From: Devosia lacusdianchii
Lineage (GTDB): Bacteria > Pseudomonadota > Alphaproteobacteria > Rhizobiales > Devosiaceae
DNA: 64,000 nucleotides
Direction: 5' to 3'
Assembly: GCF_022429625.1 (NCBI RefSeq)
Contig: NZ_CP092483.1
Span: 4,017,501-4,081,500 of the forward strand
Below are positions 42,278-51,785 of the stretch, one piece after another. The first letter of the stretch is position 1. Every line of letters begins with the position of its first letter. The translations under genes and the position numbers were made by a program. The notes beneath the pieces are model-generated. The model worked only from the letters and a program-made list of their open reading frames with translations, was not told the origin of the DNA and did no database searches.

Positions 42278-42810
42278 ACGTCACACTCCGCACGCCACGC
42301 TTCGTGCTGCGCCCGGCGCAAACAGGCGACGCCGAAGCGATTGCCCGCTATCTCAATGACTTCGCGGTGGCGGGCAACCTTGCGCGGGTGCCGTTCCCGT
42401 ATCACCTGTCCGACGCCAAGGCGTGGCTGCGCACCCGCGTGCCCAACCTGCCAGTCGAGGAAACCAACTTTTCGATCGACTTGCCGGGCGAGGGTCTCGC
42501 CGGCCATGTCGGGTTTCATCGTGGACCGCTTGGGCCCATTATCGGCTACTGGCTGGGCCAGCCGTTCTGGAACCGTGGTATCATGACCGAGGCCGTCTCA
42601 GCCTGTCTCGACTGGTTCTTTGCAGCCAGCACCGAGCCAACGCTTTATTCGGGTGTGTTCCACTTCAATGCGGCGTCACTCGCTATTCAATTGAAGCTCG
42701 GATTTACCGAAACCGGACGCTCAACCCTGCTCTGCCTTGCGCGCGGCGCTGAGGTGGAGCATATCGACACCAAACTGACGCGCAGCGTCTGGAAGGCCAG
42801 AGACAAATGA
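42274..42810 (+). CDS. GNAT-family N-acetyltransferase (4 of 4)
   Basis: This 178-residue GNAT has [28 protein letters not shown], the core [28 protein letters not shown], in which the CoA loop reads NRGIMT rather than the usual GYA, and [17 protein letters not shown]. It resembles copy 2 in its C-terminal part. Its stop overlaps the obgE ATG by four bases, so expression of this essential GTPase is coupled to the array. Target unknown. Confidence 0.88.
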   Translation: MNVTLRTPRFVLRPAQTGDAEAIARYLNDFAVAGNLARVPFPYHLSDAKAWLRTRVPNLPVEETNFSIDLPGEGLAGHVGFHRGPLGPIIGYWLGQPFWNRGIMTEAVSACLDWFFAASTEPTLYSGVFHFNAASLAIQLKLGFTETGRSTLLCLARGAEVEHIDTKLTRSVWKARDK

Positions 42811-43850
42811 AATTTCTTGACCAGGCCAAGGTCTATATCCGCTCGGGCGACGGTGGCGCCGGCGCCGTCTCGTTCCTGCGCGAAAAGTTCGTCGAGTTCG
42901 GCGGTCCCAATGGCGGCAATGGCGGTCGCGGCGGCGATATCGTCGTCGAATGCGTCGATGGCCTCAACACCCTGATAGACTATCGCTACCAGCAGCACTT
43001 CAAGGCCAAGATCGGCACCCATGGTATGGGCAAGGACCGTGCGGGCGCCAATGGCGAGCCGACCGTGCTGCGCGTCCCCGTCGGCACTCAGGTGTTCGAG
43101 GATGACAATGAAACCCTCATTGCCGACATGACCGAGGTCGGCCAGCGCGTCGTGCTGCTTTCGGGCGGCAATGGCGGTTTCGGCAATGCCCATTTCAAGA
43201 CCAGCTCCAACCAGGCACCGCGCCATGCCAATCCGGGCATGCCCGGGGTCGAGAAGTGGATCTGGCTGCGCCTCAAGCTGATCGCCGATGCGGGTCTGGT
43301 CGGCCAGCCCAATGCCGGCAAGTCCACCTTCCTGGCCGCTGTCTCCGCCGCAAAACCCAAGATCGCCGCCTATCCCTTCACCACGCTGCACCCCAACCTC
43401 GGCGTGGTATCGATCGGCGAGCGCGATTTCGTCCTGGCCGATATTCCCGGCCTGATCGAGGGCGCCAGCGAAGGCGTCGGCATTGGCGACCGGTTCTTGG
43501 GCCATATCGAGCGCTGCGGCGTGTTGATCCATCTGATCGATGGCACGCAAGACGACGTCAAGCATCTCTATACCAGCGTCCGCCATGAGCTGGCAGCCTA
43601 TGACGAACGGCTGGCCAAGAAGCCGGAAATCGTTGTGCTCAACAAGGTCGACGCCATCGATCCCGACGAGCTCAAGGAAAAGCTCAAAGTGCTCAAAAAG
43701 GTCAGCAAGCAGGACGTGCTGCTGGTCTCCGGCGTCACCGGCAAGGGCACCGACTTGGTCCTCTACAAGGTCATCGAGACACTGGACGCCGAAAAAGCCG
43801 CCCGGCTTGAGGCCGCGCGCCGCAAGATCGAGCCGAACTGGGCCCCCTGA
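42807..43850 (+). CDS. obgE: Obg family GTPase
   Basis: This 347-residue GTPase acts in large-subunit maturation and stress control. It has the glycine-rich Obg fold (1-158; [18 protein letters not shown]) and a GTPase domain with G1 GQPNAGKST (166-174), G3 DIPGLIEGA and G4 NKVD. No separate C-terminal Obg domain is present beyond residue 330, as usual in this group. It overlaps the last GNAT gene and shares one base with the proB start. Confidence 0.97.
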   Translation: MKFLDQAKVYIRSGDGGAGAVSFLREKFVEFGGPNGGNGGRGGDIVVECVDGLNTLIDYRYQQHFKAKIGTHGMGKDRAGANGEPTVLRVPVGTQVFEDDNETLIADMTEVGQRVVLLSGGNGGFGNAHFKTSSNQAPRHANPGMPGVEKWIWLRLKLIADAGLVGQPNAGKSTFLAAVSAAKPKIAAYPFTTLHPNLGVVSIGERDFVLADIPGLIEGASEGVGIGDRFLGHIERCGVLIHLIDGTQDDVKHLYTSVRHELAAYDERLAKKPEIVVLNKVDAIDPDELKEKLKVLKKVSKQDVLLVSGVTGKGTDLVLYKVIETLDAEKAARLEAARRKIEPNWAP

Positions 43851-44995
43851 TGAGCGCCAATGCCCTCGCGCCCTATAAGCGCCTGACCATCAAGATCGGC
43901 TCGGCCCTGCTTGTCGACAACAAAGGCAAGCTGCGCGCCGCGTGGTTGGCCGACCTTGCCGCCGACATCGCAGCGCTCAAGGCTGACGGCCGCGACGTGG
44001 TGATCGTGTCATCAGGTGCAATTGCGCTGGGCCGCGGATTGCTGGGGCTTTCCGCCGTGTCCCTCACGCTCGAGCAATCGCAGGCGGCCGCCAGTGCCGG
44101 TCAGATTGCCCTGAGCCAGGCCTGGGCCGAGGCTCTCGGCAGCCACCAGATCGTCACCGGGCAAATCCTGATCACGCCCAATATCACCGAAGAACGCCGC
44201 TACTACCTTAATGCGCGCACGACCATCGCGACGCTGCTCGGCCTGGGCGCCATCCCGATCATCAACGAGAATGACAGCGTCGCCACCGCAGAAATCCGCT
44301 ACGGCGACAACGATCGCCTGTCGGCCCGTGTCGCCACCATGATCGAGGCCGATTGCCTGGTGCTGTTGAGCGACATTGACGGGCTCTACACCGCCCCGCC
44401 CGCCAAGGATCCCGCCGCTGAGCATCTGCCGGTTGTGCGCGCCATCACCCCCGCTATCGAAGCCATGGCCGGCGGCGCGGCGAGCCACCTCTCGCGCGGG
44501 GGCATGACCACCAAGGTCGAGGCCGGCAAGATCGCGACGCTCGCCGGCACGGCGATGATCATCGCCAAAGGTACCGAAAGCCACCCGCTGCGGACCCTTA
44601 CCGCAGGCGGCCGCCACACCCTGTTCCATCCAGCACAAAGCCGCGCCCAGGCGCGCAAGCGCTGGATTATGGGAACGCTCGCCGTTGCAGGCACGCTGCA
44701 GGTCGACGCTGGCGCGGCCCGCGCCCTACTGACCGGCAAATCGCTATTACCCATCGGCGTGACCAAGGTCACCGGACAATTCGAGCGCGGCGACGCCATT
44801 GCCGTGCTCAACTCGGATGGCGCCGAAATCGCCCGAGGTCTGGCCGGCTTTGACAGCGAGGATGCGCGCTTGGTGATCGGCAAACGCAGCGACGCCGTTA
44901 TCGAACTGCTCGGCTCGGGCAATCGCGGCGCCATGGTCCATCGCGACAATCTCGTGCTGGTGGGCAGCAAGGAGGACAGCAATGAGCGCGCTTGA
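43850..44995 (+). CDS. proB: Glutamate 5-kinase
   Basis: This 381-residue enzyme makes gamma-glutamyl phosphate, the first step of proline synthesis. It has an amino-acid-kinase domain (1-260: [52 protein letters not shown]) and a C-terminal PUA domain (about 280-365). The kinase is usually feedback-inhibited by proline. It is preceded by obgE and overlaps proA by 14 bases; the two products work in sequence. Confidence 0.97.
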   Translation: MSANALAPYKRLTIKIGSALLVDNKGKLRAAWLADLAADIAALKADGRDVVIVSSGAIALGRGLLGLSAVSLTLEQSQAAASAGQIALSQAWAEALGSHQIVTGQILITPNITEERRYYLNARTTIATLLGLGAIPIINENDSVATAEIRYGDNDRLSARVATMIEADCLVLLSDIDGLYTAPPAKDPAAEHLPVVRAITPAIEAMAGGAASHLSRGGMTTKVEAGKIATLAGTAMIIAKGTESHPLRTLTAGGRHTLFHPAQSRAQARKRWIMGTLAVAGTLQVDAGAARALLTGKSLLPIGVTKVTGQFERGDAIAVLNSDGAEIARGLAGFDSEDARLVIGKRSDAVIELLGSGNRGAMVHRDNLVLVGSKEDSNERA

Positions 44996-46262
44996 AGCGG
45001 ATAAGTCCCTGACCGCCATAATGGCCGAGATCGGCCGCAACGCTCGCATCGGCGCCAAGGCCCTGGCTCTTGCCACGCCGGAGCAGAAGCGCCGCGCCCT
45101 GACCGTTGCCGCCGGCGCCATCAATGCGCATCGCAAGGCCATCCTCGCCGCCAATGCGATGGACATGCAGGCCGCCGAAACCAAAGGCATATCCAAGGCC
45201 TTTCTCGACCGCCTGCTGCTGACCGACGCGCGCATCGACGGCATCATCGAGGCGGTCCGGACCATTGCCGAACTGCCCGATCCGGTTGGCGCCACCATCG
45301 CCGAGTGGGACCGCCCCAATGGCCTTCACATTGAGCGCGTCCGCACGCCGCTCGGCGTCATCGGCGTCATCTTCGAGTCCCGCCCCAACGTCACGGCCGA
45401 TGCCGGCGCGCTCTGCATCAAGTCGGGCAATGCCGTTATCCTGCGCGGCGGCAGCGACAGTTTTCACTCGAGCAAAGCCATCGTCGAATGCATGCTGGAC
45501 GGCCTGCACGCTGCAGGCCTGCCGGTGGAATGCTTGCAGCTTGTCCCCACCACCGATCGCGCCGCCGTCGGCGAAATGCTCAAGGGACTTGACGGCAACA
45601 TCGATGTCATCGTCCCCCGCGGCGGCAAGACGCTCGTCGCCCGCGTGCAGGACGAAGCCCGCGTGCCGGTCTTCGCCCATCTCGAGGGCCTGGTGCATGT
45701 CTTCATCGACAAGTCGGCCGATCTTGAGAAGGCGGTGAGCATCACCCTCAACGCCAAGATGCGCCGGACCGGCGTCTGCGGCGCCGCCGAGACACTTCTT
45801 GTGCATCAGGACGCGGCCCAGACCCATCTCAAGCCGATCATCGACGCCCTGATCGCCAAGGGTTGTGAAATCCGTGGCGATACCGCTGTGATGTCCCTCA
45901 TCCCCACCGCAAAACTGGCCACGGAAGAGGACTGGCGCACCGAATACGAAGACGCCATCATCTCGGTGAAGATTGTCGACAGCGTCGAAGCTGCCATCGC
46001 CCACATCGAACGATATTCAAGCCACCACACCGAGGCGATCATCAGCGAAGACCCAGCCTCGGTCGAGAAGTTCTTCAACGAGATTGACTCGGCCATCCTG
46101 CTGCACAATGCCTCCACCCAATTCGCCGATGGCGGCGAGTTCGGCTTTGGCGGCGAGATCGGCATCGCCACCGGCAAGATGCATGCACGCGGACCAGTGG
46201 GCGTCGAGCAGCTCACCAGCTTCAAATACCGCATCCGCGGCAATGGCCAGACGAGACCCTGA
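44982..46262 (+). CDS. proA: Glutamate-5-semialdehyde dehydrogenase
   Basis: This 426-residue NADPH-dependent aldehyde-dehydrogenase-fold enzyme reduces gamma-glutamyl phosphate to the semialdehyde. The catalytic C266 lies in [13 protein letters not shown], and [18 protein letters not shown] (cofactor part) and [11 protein letters not shown] are intact. It overlaps proB by 14 bases and is followed 30 bases later by nadD, the common order in Rhizobiales. Confidence 0.97.
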   Translation: MSALEADKSLTAIMAEIGRNARIGAKALALATPEQKRRALTVAAGAINAHRKAILAANAMDMQAAETKGISKAFLDRLLLTDARIDGIIEAVRTIAELPDPVGATIAEWDRPNGLHIERVRTPLGVIGVIFESRPNVTADAGALCIKSGNAVILRGGSDSFHSSKAIVECMLDGLHAAGLPVECLQLVPTTDRAAVGEMLKGLDGNIDVIVPRGGKTLVARVQDEARVPVFAHLEGLVHVFIDKSADLEKAVSITLNAKMRRTGVCGAAETLLVHQDAAQTHLKPIIDALIAKGCEIRGDTAVMSLIPTAKLATEEDWRTEYEDAIISVKIVDSVEAAIAHIERYSSHHTEAIISEDPASVEKFFNEIDSAILLHNASTQFADGGEFGFGGEIGIATGKMHARGPVGVEQLTSFKYRIRGNGQTRP

Positions 46263-46292
46263 CCCCTTTTGACCCTGCGCCATCCCATCCGC

Positions 46293-46910
46293 ATGTCAGG
46301 CATTACCGAACTGCCGCCCTCCGGGGCCGGTATGCGCATCGGCCTGTTCGGCGGCAGCTTCAACCCGATCCACGAGGGCCATCGCCTGGTCATCGAGGAG
46401 ACGCTGCGCCGGCTCGACCTCGATGCCATCTGGGTGCTGGTGACGCCGGGCAATCCGCTCAAGAACCACAACGACCTGGCGCCGCTGGCCGACCGCGTCC
46501 TCGCCGCGCGGGCCCTGCTCGATCATCCGCGCGTGCGCGTCACCGGATTCGAGGCCGCGCACGGCTTCACCTATTCCTGGCAAACCATCCGCTTCCTCAC
46601 CCAATCCATGCCGGACCGGCGCTTTGTCTGGATCATGGGTGCTGACAACCTGGTCGATTTTCACCGCTGGGAACGCTGGCAGGATATTGCCGCCATGGTG
46701 CCGATGGCGGTCTATGTCCGGCCCGGTTCGGGTCGCCGCGCCCCGGTATCTTTGGCCGCCAGCGCCTTATCGCGCTGGCGCGTCGATGAAGATGATGCGC
46801 CGCGCCTGGCCGCGCTGCCACCGCCCGCCTGGGTCTACCTGCATGGGCGGCAATCGCCGCTTTCGTCCTCGGCAATCAGGGCAAGGCGGCAACACGTTAA
46901 GTCAAAATGA
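46293..46910 (+). CDS. nadD: Nicotinate-nucleotide adenylyltransferase
   Basis: This 205-residue enzyme joins ATP and nicotinate mononucleotide to give deamido-NAD. It has the nucleotidyltransferase motif GGSFNPIHEGH (20-30), WVLVTPGNPLKNHNDLAPLADRV and the C-terminal SPLSSSAIRAR (an ISST.IR relative). I prefer ATG 46293 over the TTG at 46269; ATG 46332 (MRIGLFGGSF) is also possible. It lies 30 bases after proA and is probably cotranscribed. Confidence 0.95.
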   Translation: MSGITELPPSGAGMRIGLFGGSFNPIHEGHRLVIEETLRRLDLDAIWVLVTPGNPLKNHNDLAPLADRVLAARALLDHPRVRVTGFEAAHGFTYSWQTIRFLTQSMPDRRFVWIMGADNLVDFHRWERWQDIAAMVPMAVYVRPGSGRRAPVSLAASALSRWRVDEDDAPRLAALPPPAWVYLHGRQSPLSSSAIRARRQHVKSK

Positions 46911-46920
46911 ACGCCCAATC

Positions 46921-46949
46921 TTGCGAAACCGTCATCAAACGCGCATATT
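46921..46949 (+). promoter_or_regulatory. Possible promoter for rsfS-rlmH
   Basis: TTGCGA (46921-46926), a 17-base spacer and CATATT (46944-46949) form a moderate sigma-70-type match, about 120 bases before rsfS and just after nadD. The following 60 bases are AT-rich for this region. Confidence 0.3.
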
Positions 46950-47067
46950 GAAGTGCGTGATTAATAGTCACCAGAACAGGAACTGACTGCTTGTCGTTTT
47001 CAGAACGCCTGCAACATTCCGATCAACAACCAAGGATGCTGATCCCCCGCATGACCCATGCACTGGC

Positions 47068-47472
47068 ATGGGCAGAAGGCCATTGCTGATGGTCGCGCTG
47101 CCCGAGAACACCGTTTCCCCGTCCGAGGCCCCTCCGGAACGCCCCATGATCGATGTGATCCTCGACTGCCTTGACGATGCCAAGGCCGAGGAAATCGTTG
47201 CCGTCGACATTACCGGCAAGTCCTCGCTGGCCGACCATATGGTCGTCGCCTCTGGCCGTTCGCAGCGCCATGTCGGCGCCGTGGCCGACCAGATGGTCAC
47301 CGCCCTGCGCGATGCCGGCTTCGGCAAGCCGCGTATCGAGGGCCTGCCCCATTGCGACTGGGTGCTGGTGGATGCCGGCGATGTCATCGTCCACATTTTC
47401 CGCCCCGAAGTGCGCGAGTTCTACAACATCGAGAAGATGTGGCAGGCCGATTTCGCCGCCGACGCCCACTAG
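47068..47472 (+). CDS. rsfS: Ribosome silencing factor
   Basis: This 134-residue protein is RsfS (YbeB/Iojap), which binds L14 and blocks subunit joining during starvation. The family core is intact: LDDAKAEEIVAVDITGKSSLADHMVVASGRSQRHV, then GLPHCDWVLVDAGDVIVHIFRPEVREFYNIEKMW. The first 26 residues vary in the family, and the start could also be ATG 47089 or 47146. It sits between nadD and rlmH, the standard order. Confidence 0.94.
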   Translation: MGRRPLLMVALPENTVSPSEAPPERPMIDVILDCLDDAKAEEIVAVDITGKSSLADHMVVASGRSQRHVGAVADQMVTALRDAGFGKPRIEGLPHCDWVLVDAGDVIVHIFRPEVREFYNIEKMWQADFAADAH

Positions 47473-47488
47473 GCTGACTGCGCAACTG

Positions 47489-47520
47489 GACCTCATGGTG
47501 AGCTTGTCGAACCACGAGGT
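47489..47520. repeat. Dispersed palindromic repeat, type D
   Basis: ACCTCATGGT (47490-47499) and ACCACGAGGT (47511-47520) form a 10-base inverted repeat with one wobble, around GAGCTTGTCGA. It fills the short gap between rsfS and rlmH. This CTCATGGTGAGCTTGTCGAACCA-type element is a frequent intergenic repeat in related genomes. Confidence 0.7.
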
Positions 47521-47529
47521 CGTGGCACA

Positions 47530-48012
47530 ATGCGCATAGCGATCGCGGCTGTCGGCCGAATGAAGGCCGGGCCGGAGCGGGAATTGGTCGCCCGCTATCT
47601 CGATCGCGCAGTCGGCGGCGGCAAGCCGCTGGCCCTGACCGGTTTCGATGTCATCGAACTCACCGAATCGCGCGCCTCCTCCTCGGCCAGCCGCAAGGCT
47701 GACGAGGCCAAGGCCCTGCGCGCCGTCCTGCCCGACGGCATCGTGGTGGCGCTCGACGAGCGCGGCAAATCCATCGGCTCGGAGCCATTCGCTCAGCAGA
47801 TCGGTCGCTGGCGCGACGACGGCCGCCCTGCCGTCAGCTTCATCATCGGCGGCGCCGATGGCATCGATCCCGACCTGGTCAAAGCCGCCGACCTGGTGCT
47901 GAGCTTCTCGCCCATGGTCTGGCCGCATCAACTGGTCCGCATCATGCTGGCCGAGCAGCTTTATCGAACCACCACAATCCTGAGCGGGCACCCGTACCAC
48001 CGCGGCGATTGA
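47530..48012 (+). CDS. rlmH: 23S rRNA (pseudouridine1915-N3)-methyltransferase
   Basis: This 160-residue SPOUT methyltransferase uses S-adenosylmethionine to methylate pseudouridine 1915 of 23S rRNA. It has the RlmH signatures VALDERGKSIGSEPFAQQIGRWRDDG, SFIIGGADGIDPDL, and the knotted C-terminal MVWPHQLVRIMLAEQLYR..ILSGHPYHRGD. Length is normal. Its stop codon overlaps the -35 box of the vapBC-type promoter that follows. Confidence 0.97.
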   Translation: MRIAIAAVGRMKAGPERELVARYLDRAVGGGKPLALTGFDVIELTESRASSSASRKADEAKALRAVLPDGIVVALDERGKSIGSEPFAQQIGRWRDDGRPAVSFIIGGADGIDPDLVKAADLVLSFSPMVWPHQLVRIMLAEQLYRTTTILSGHPYHRGD

Positions 48013-48037
48013 ATTGGACCATCTGATGGTCTATATT
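48009..48037 (+). promoter_or_regulatory. Promoter and embedded operator of the VapBC-type pair
   Basis: TTGAAT (48009-48014), a 17-base spacer and TATATT (48032-48037) form a good promoter. The spacer holds the perfect inverted repeat GACCAT-CTG-ATGGTC (48017-48031). The start codon of the antitoxin lies 18 bases after the -10. This is the expected layout for toxin-antitoxin autorepression. Confidence 0.65.
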
Positions 48038-48055
48038 TTGCAGGCGAGGTGCAGC

Positions 48056-48316
48056 ATGGAAATCTCCGTTACCAACGCCAAGAGCCAATTGACCGACCTC
48101 GTCCGACAGGCGGAGGCAGGCGGCGAGGTCGTGCTCACGCGGCACGGCAATCCAGTTGCTCGACTCGTGCCCATAGCTCCCGCACGGCTGACGCCGGAAA
48201 AACGTCGCGCGGTACTAGAATCCTTCCTTGGCATCGGCAAGATCAGCGACGGCGACGGCACCGACGCCGCCCACAGCCAAGACTTTCTCTACGACGAAAA
48301 CGGCCTGCCCAAGTGA
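48056..48316 (+). CDS. Phd/YefM-type antitoxin
   Basis: This 86-residue protein has the Phd/YefM N-terminal DNA-binding fold (MEISVTNAKSQLTDLVRQAEAGGEVVLTRHGNPVARLVP) and a charged C-terminal tail that should wrap the toxin. It is expected to neutralise the PIN-domain protein encoded next and to repress the promoter in front of it. ATG 48056 was chosen over upstream codons because the family begins with this pattern and the promoter -10 lies at 48032-48037. Its stop TGA overlaps the toxin GTG by four bases. Confidence 0.9.
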   Translation: MEISVTNAKSQLTDLVRQAEAGGEVVLTRHGNPVARLVPIAPARLTPEKRRAVLESFLGIGKISDGDGTDAAHSQDFLYDENGLPK

Positions 48317-48696
48317 TTGTCGTCGATACCTCGGCATTGATGGCCATCATCAACAACGAACCGATGGCATTAGCCTGTATAGCCGCGCTTGAAAACGCAA
48401 CGATATTGGTGATCTCCGCTTCCACCATGTCTGAGGCCCTGATCGTCGCCACCGGGCGCGGTATCCTGCCTAAAATGGAGGACCTTTTCGAAAGGATGGA
48501 TTTCGAGATCGTGCCCGTTGATGCCGCCACGGCAAAGCAAATGGGAAAAATCTACAGCTCCTGGGGCAAGGGCATTCACCCCGCTGGCCTCAATTTCGGC
48601 GATTGCTTTGCCTATGCCCTCGCCAAAGACCGCAACTGCCCTCTGCTCTTCGTCGGCAACGACTTCTCCCAAACCGATGTCGTCAGCGCGATCTGA
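48313..48696 (+). CDS. vapC: VapC-family PIN-domain ribonuclease toxin
   Basis: This 127-residue protein is a PIN-domain nuclease with the four acidic residues of the active site: D5 (MIVVDTSAL), E41 (STMSEALIV), D97 (NFGDCFAYALA) and D117 (VGNDF). VapC toxins cleave tRNA or rRNA when the antitoxin is degraded. GTG 48313 overlaps the antitoxin stop by four bases (GTGA), the usual coupling. An upstream open frame of this reading frame is not coding. The pair interrupts the otherwise conserved rlmH-envC order, suggesting later insertion. Confidence 0.92.
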   Translation: MIVVDTSALMAIINNEPMALACIAALENATILVISASTMSEALIVATGRGILPKMEDLFERMDFEIVPVDAATAKQMGKIYSSWGKGIHPAGLNFGDCFAYALAKDRNCPLLFVGNDFSQTDVVSAI

Positions 48697-48797
48697 CCCA
48701 TGACGTTATGGTTAAGCAACGTTAACCTGCGGTTTTCCAGCAGCTTGCTATTGTGCCGCGATTGATTCGGGCGCGCCGCGCCTGTGCTGGAGACGTC

Positions 48798-50237
48798 ATG
48801 GCGCTGAGGCCGGGCAAGAGATTGGGCAGGAAGCTCGGCGTGATGCTGGCCGGCATGCTGTTGGCCGGAACCGCGACACTGCCGCTGCTGGCCCAGACGG
48901 AAGCGCCTGCCCCCGCCACCGAAACCACTCCCACCCCTGCCGATACCGCTGCGCCACCGGCCACCGCGCCGACCCCTGCAGTCGACGGCACCCCGCCCGC
49001 CGAAGCGGCAGCGCCTGCTGCTCCAGCAGAGCCAGATCCAGCCGCCGCGCAGGCCGATCTCGAGGCCGTCGAGGCCTCGATCAGCCTCAGCCAGGAGCGC
49101 ATCGACGAGCTCAAGGCGGAGATTGCCGCCATGGAGGGCGACAGCACCAAGCAGAACGCCGCCCTCATCGCCGCGGCGCAGCGCGTCAAGCTGGCCGAAA
49201 TCGAGGTCGCCGATGTCGAGGAGCGCCTGTCGGAGCTCATCGTCTCCGAACTGGAAGTGCGTGGCCGTCTCGACGGTTCCAATGCCGAGATCGCTAATGT
49301 GCTGGCCGCGCTCGAGCGCATTTCGCTCAATCCGCCACCGGCATTGATCGTCGACCCCGATGACGCGCTGGGCTCGGCCCGCAGCGCCATCCTGATCGCG
49401 GCGATCGTGCCGCAACTGCGCGCCAAGGCCGAAGCGGTCACATCAGACCTGCAGACGCTCACCGATATCAAGGTCGCGGCGCTGGCCGAGGAGGCGACGC
49501 TCAAAGCCAATTACGCCGTGCTCGAAGAAGAGCAGCTCCGCATCGCCACCCTGATCGCCGCCCGCAAGCAAGGCATTGGCGTGCGCAGCGCCGAGCTGGC
49601 GGCCGAGGAGCAGGAAGCCGTGGCGCTGGCAGCCCGGGCCACCACGCTCAAGGAGCTGGTCACTTCGCTTTCCGAACAGCTCACCTCGGTATCGTCCGCC
49701 GCAGCTGCTGCCGACGCCGCGGCCGATCCCGACGCACCGTCGATGACACCGGAAGCCATAAGGGTAGCGCTCGCCAATAGCGCGCGCACTGAACCGGCCG
49801 TGCCGTTTGGCCTGGCCAAGGGCTACCTCACCATGCCGGCCAATGGCGTCAACGTGGTCGATTATGGCGCCGGCGATGGCTTTGGCGGCATCAGCCAGGG
49901 CCTGTCGATTGTGACCCGCGCCGAAGCGCAGGTGGTCGCGCCGGCCGATGGTTGGGTCTTGTATAAAGGCCCCTACCTCAATTACGGCCAAATCATCATT
50001 CTCAATACCGGGCAGAACTACACCGCGCTCCTGGCTGGCCTTGAGACTGTGACAGTCGATATCGGCCAGTTCGTGCAAATGGGCATGCCGCTCGGCACGA
50101 TGGGATCACGTACAATTGGGCGCACCGTTACCACCAATGCTGGCGCCGCCCAGCCGACCCTCTATATTGAACTCCGACAGAACAACGAGCCCGTCGATCC
50201 TACCGGATGGTGGGCGACCCCGACACAGAGTGGATAG
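48798..50237 (+). CDS. Murein hydrolase activator EnvC-like protein (degenerate M23)
   Basis: This 479-residue exported protein has a signal/anchor (LGVMLAGMLLAGTATLPLLAQ), an Ala/Pro/Thr-rich linker (30-80), a long coiled coil (about 85-300; ADLEAVEASISLSQERIDELKAEIAAMEGD) and a C-terminal LytM/M23 domain (about 345-479). In the LytM domain the zinc-ligand positions are replaced (NYTALLAGLETV where active enzymes have YAHL; LYIELRQ where they have LHFEIR), so it should be inactive as a peptidase and act by activating amidases in cell separation. ATG 48798 starts the signal sequence. It is followed seven bases later by ctpA. Confidence 0.9.
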   Translation: MALRPGKRLGRKLGVMLAGMLLAGTATLPLLAQTEAPAPATETTPTPADTAAPPATAPTPAVDGTPPAEAAAPAAPAEPDPAAAQADLEAVEASISLSQERIDELKAEIAAMEGDSTKQNAALIAAAQRVKLAEIEVADVEERLSELIVSELEVRGRLDGSNAEIANVLAALERISLNPPPALIVDPDDALGSARSAILIAAIVPQLRAKAEAVTSDLQTLTDIKVAALAEEATLKANYAVLEEEQLRIATLIAARKQGIGVRSAELAAEEQEAVALAARATTLKELVTSLSEQLTSVSSAAAAADAAADPDAPSMTPEAIRVALANSARTEPAVPFGLAKGYLTMPANGVNVVDYGAGDGFGGISQGLSIVTRAEAQVVAPADGWVLYKGPYLNYGQIIILNTGQNYTALLAGLETVTVDIGQFVQMGMPLGTMGSRTIGRTVTTNAGAAQPTLYIELRQNNEPVDPTGWWATPTQSG

Positions 50238-50244
50238 AACCCTC

Positions 50245-51702
50245 ATGCGCCTTACTGCCCTTCGCGCCACCCCCCTACGTGCCTTGGCCGTCATTCTGGC
50301 GCTGTCGCTGCCCGCGGGCCTGCTGATCGCCCAGGAAGAGCCTGCACCGGCGCCAGTAGAGGAAACCCCGGTTCCCGCCGAGCAGCCCGCACCTGCCGAA
50401 CCCGCGCCCAGCGGCGAAGAGCCCGAGCCGACCCCGGCCGAGGAAGCCGCCGCGCCCCGCGATCCGCTGGAGATCTACGCCGACCTCAATCTCTTCGGCG
50501 AGATTTTCGACCGCATCCGTGCCGAATATGTCGATCCGCCGGATGAGCAGGAGCTCATCCGTGCCGCGATCCAGGGCATGCTGACCTCGCTCGACCCGCA
50601 TTCTGGCTACCTGCCACCCGCCGACGCCGATGACTTCCGCGAGGACACGTCGGGCGAATTCGGCGGCCTGGGCATCGAAGTCACCATGGAAGAGGGCATC
50701 GTCAAGGTCGTTTCCCCGATCGACGACACTCCCGCAGCCAAGGCCGGCGTCATGGCCAATGACCTGATCATCGCCATCGACGACGTGCAGGTGCAGGGCC
50801 TGACCCTTGATGATGCCGTCGCCAAGATGCGCGGCCCGCTGGGCACCTCGGTCAAGATCACCATCGCCCGCGAGGGCGTGCCCGAGCCGCTGGATTTCGA
50901 ATTGACCCGTGCCACCATCGCCATGCGCGCCGTGCGCTGGACCATGGAAGGCGGCGAGGCCGAAGGCGAAGGTGACGTCGCCGTGCTGCGCCTGAGCCGG
51001 TTTTCCGAGCAGGCCTTTGTCGGCATCGAAAAGGCCATCAAGGACGTCTATGAGGCCCGTGACGGCGTAGCGCCCAAGGGCATCATTCTCGATCTGCGCA
51101 ACAATCCCGGCGGCCTGGTCGATCAGTCGGTCTATGTCGCCGATGCCTTCCTCAAGCAGGGTGCGGTCGTGCTGACGCGCGGCCGTATTCCGGAGGAAAG
51201 CGCCCGCTACGACGCGCAGCCCGATCCGCTGGATGCCCAGATCGCCGACGTGCCGGTGGTGGTGCTGATCAATGGTGGCTCAGCTTCGGCTTCCGAGATC
51301 GTCGCCGGCGCCCTGCAGGACCACAAGCGTGCCACGCTTGTCGGCACCCGCTCCTTCGGCAAGGGTTCGGTGCAGTCGATCATCTCGCTCGGCCCCGATG
51401 GTGCCATGCGCCTGACCACGGCCCGCTACTACACGCCCAATAACCGCTCCATCCAGGCGCTGGGCATCACGCCCGATATCGAGATCAAGCAGGTCGTTCC
51501 CGAGGAGTTCCAGGGCCGCGACGAGATCATCGGTGAAGCTGGGCTGGCTGGTCACATCACCATCGAAGGCCAGGAAGAGACCAGCGTCGGCTCTTCGGTC
51601 TATGTCCCGGTCGAGAAGGCTGAAGATACCCAGTTGCAATACGCAATCCGCCTGATCAACGGCGAAGAGACCAACGAGGCCTTCCCGCCCAAGGCGGAAT
51701 GA
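50245..51702 (+). CDS. ctpA: Carboxy-terminal processing protease (S41)
   Basis: This 485-residue periplasmic protease has a signal peptide (PLRALAVILALSLPAGLLIA), a Pro/Glu-rich linker, and a PDZ domain (about 130-215; GLGIEVTMEEGIVKVVSPIDDTPAAKAG). The S41 catalytic part carries the Ser/Lys dyad in NGGSASASEIVAGALQDHKRATLVGTRSFGKGSVQ. Ctp enzymes trim C-termini of envelope proteins and peptidoglycan hydrolases. It follows the EnvC-like gene, the usual alphaproteobacterial pairing. A hairpin follows at 51728-51761. Confidence 0.95.
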   Translation: MRLTALRATPLRALAVILALSLPAGLLIAQEEPAPAPVEETPVPAEQPAPAEPAPSGEEPEPTPAEEAAAPRDPLEIYADLNLFGEIFDRIRAEYVDPPDEQELIRAAIQGMLTSLDPHSGYLPPADADDFREDTSGEFGGLGIEVTMEEGIVKVVSPIDDTPAAKAGVMANDLIIAIDDVQVQGLTLDDAVAKMRGPLGTSVKITIAREGVPEPLDFELTRATIAMRAVRWTMEGGEAEGEGDVAVLRLSRFSEQAFVGIEKAIKDVYEARDGVAPKGIILDLRNNPGGLVDQSVYVADAFLKQGAVVLTRGRIPEESARYDAQPDPLDAQIADVPVVVLINGGSASASEIVAGALQDHKRATLVGTRSFGKGSVQSIISLGPDGAMRLTTARYYTPNNRSIQALGITPDIEIKQVVPEEFQGRDEIIGEAGLAGHITIEGQEETSVGSSVYVPVEKAEDTQLQYAIRLINGEETNEAFPPKAE

Positions 51703-51727
51703 TTGCCGGCTGTGCTATGAAATTGTG

Positions 51728-51767
51728 GGGGCGAGGCGGCTGATTCGCTGCCTCGCCCCTTGGCTTT
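51728..51767 (+). terminator. Terminator-like hairpin after ctpA
   Basis: A perfect 10-bp stem, GGGGCGAGGC (51728-51737) with GCCTCGCCCC (51750-51759), is followed by TTGGCTTTT. The loop has 12 bases. It probably reduces read-through into the deacetylase gene. Confidence 0.6.
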
Positions 51768-51785
51768 TCCCGGGACGAATGACCG

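Noticed and set aside
49443..50078. Minus-strand frame over the EnvC-like gene
   Set aside because: Gly/Arg/His-rich shadow with no start signal; the coiled-coil and LytM domains on the + strand explain the region.
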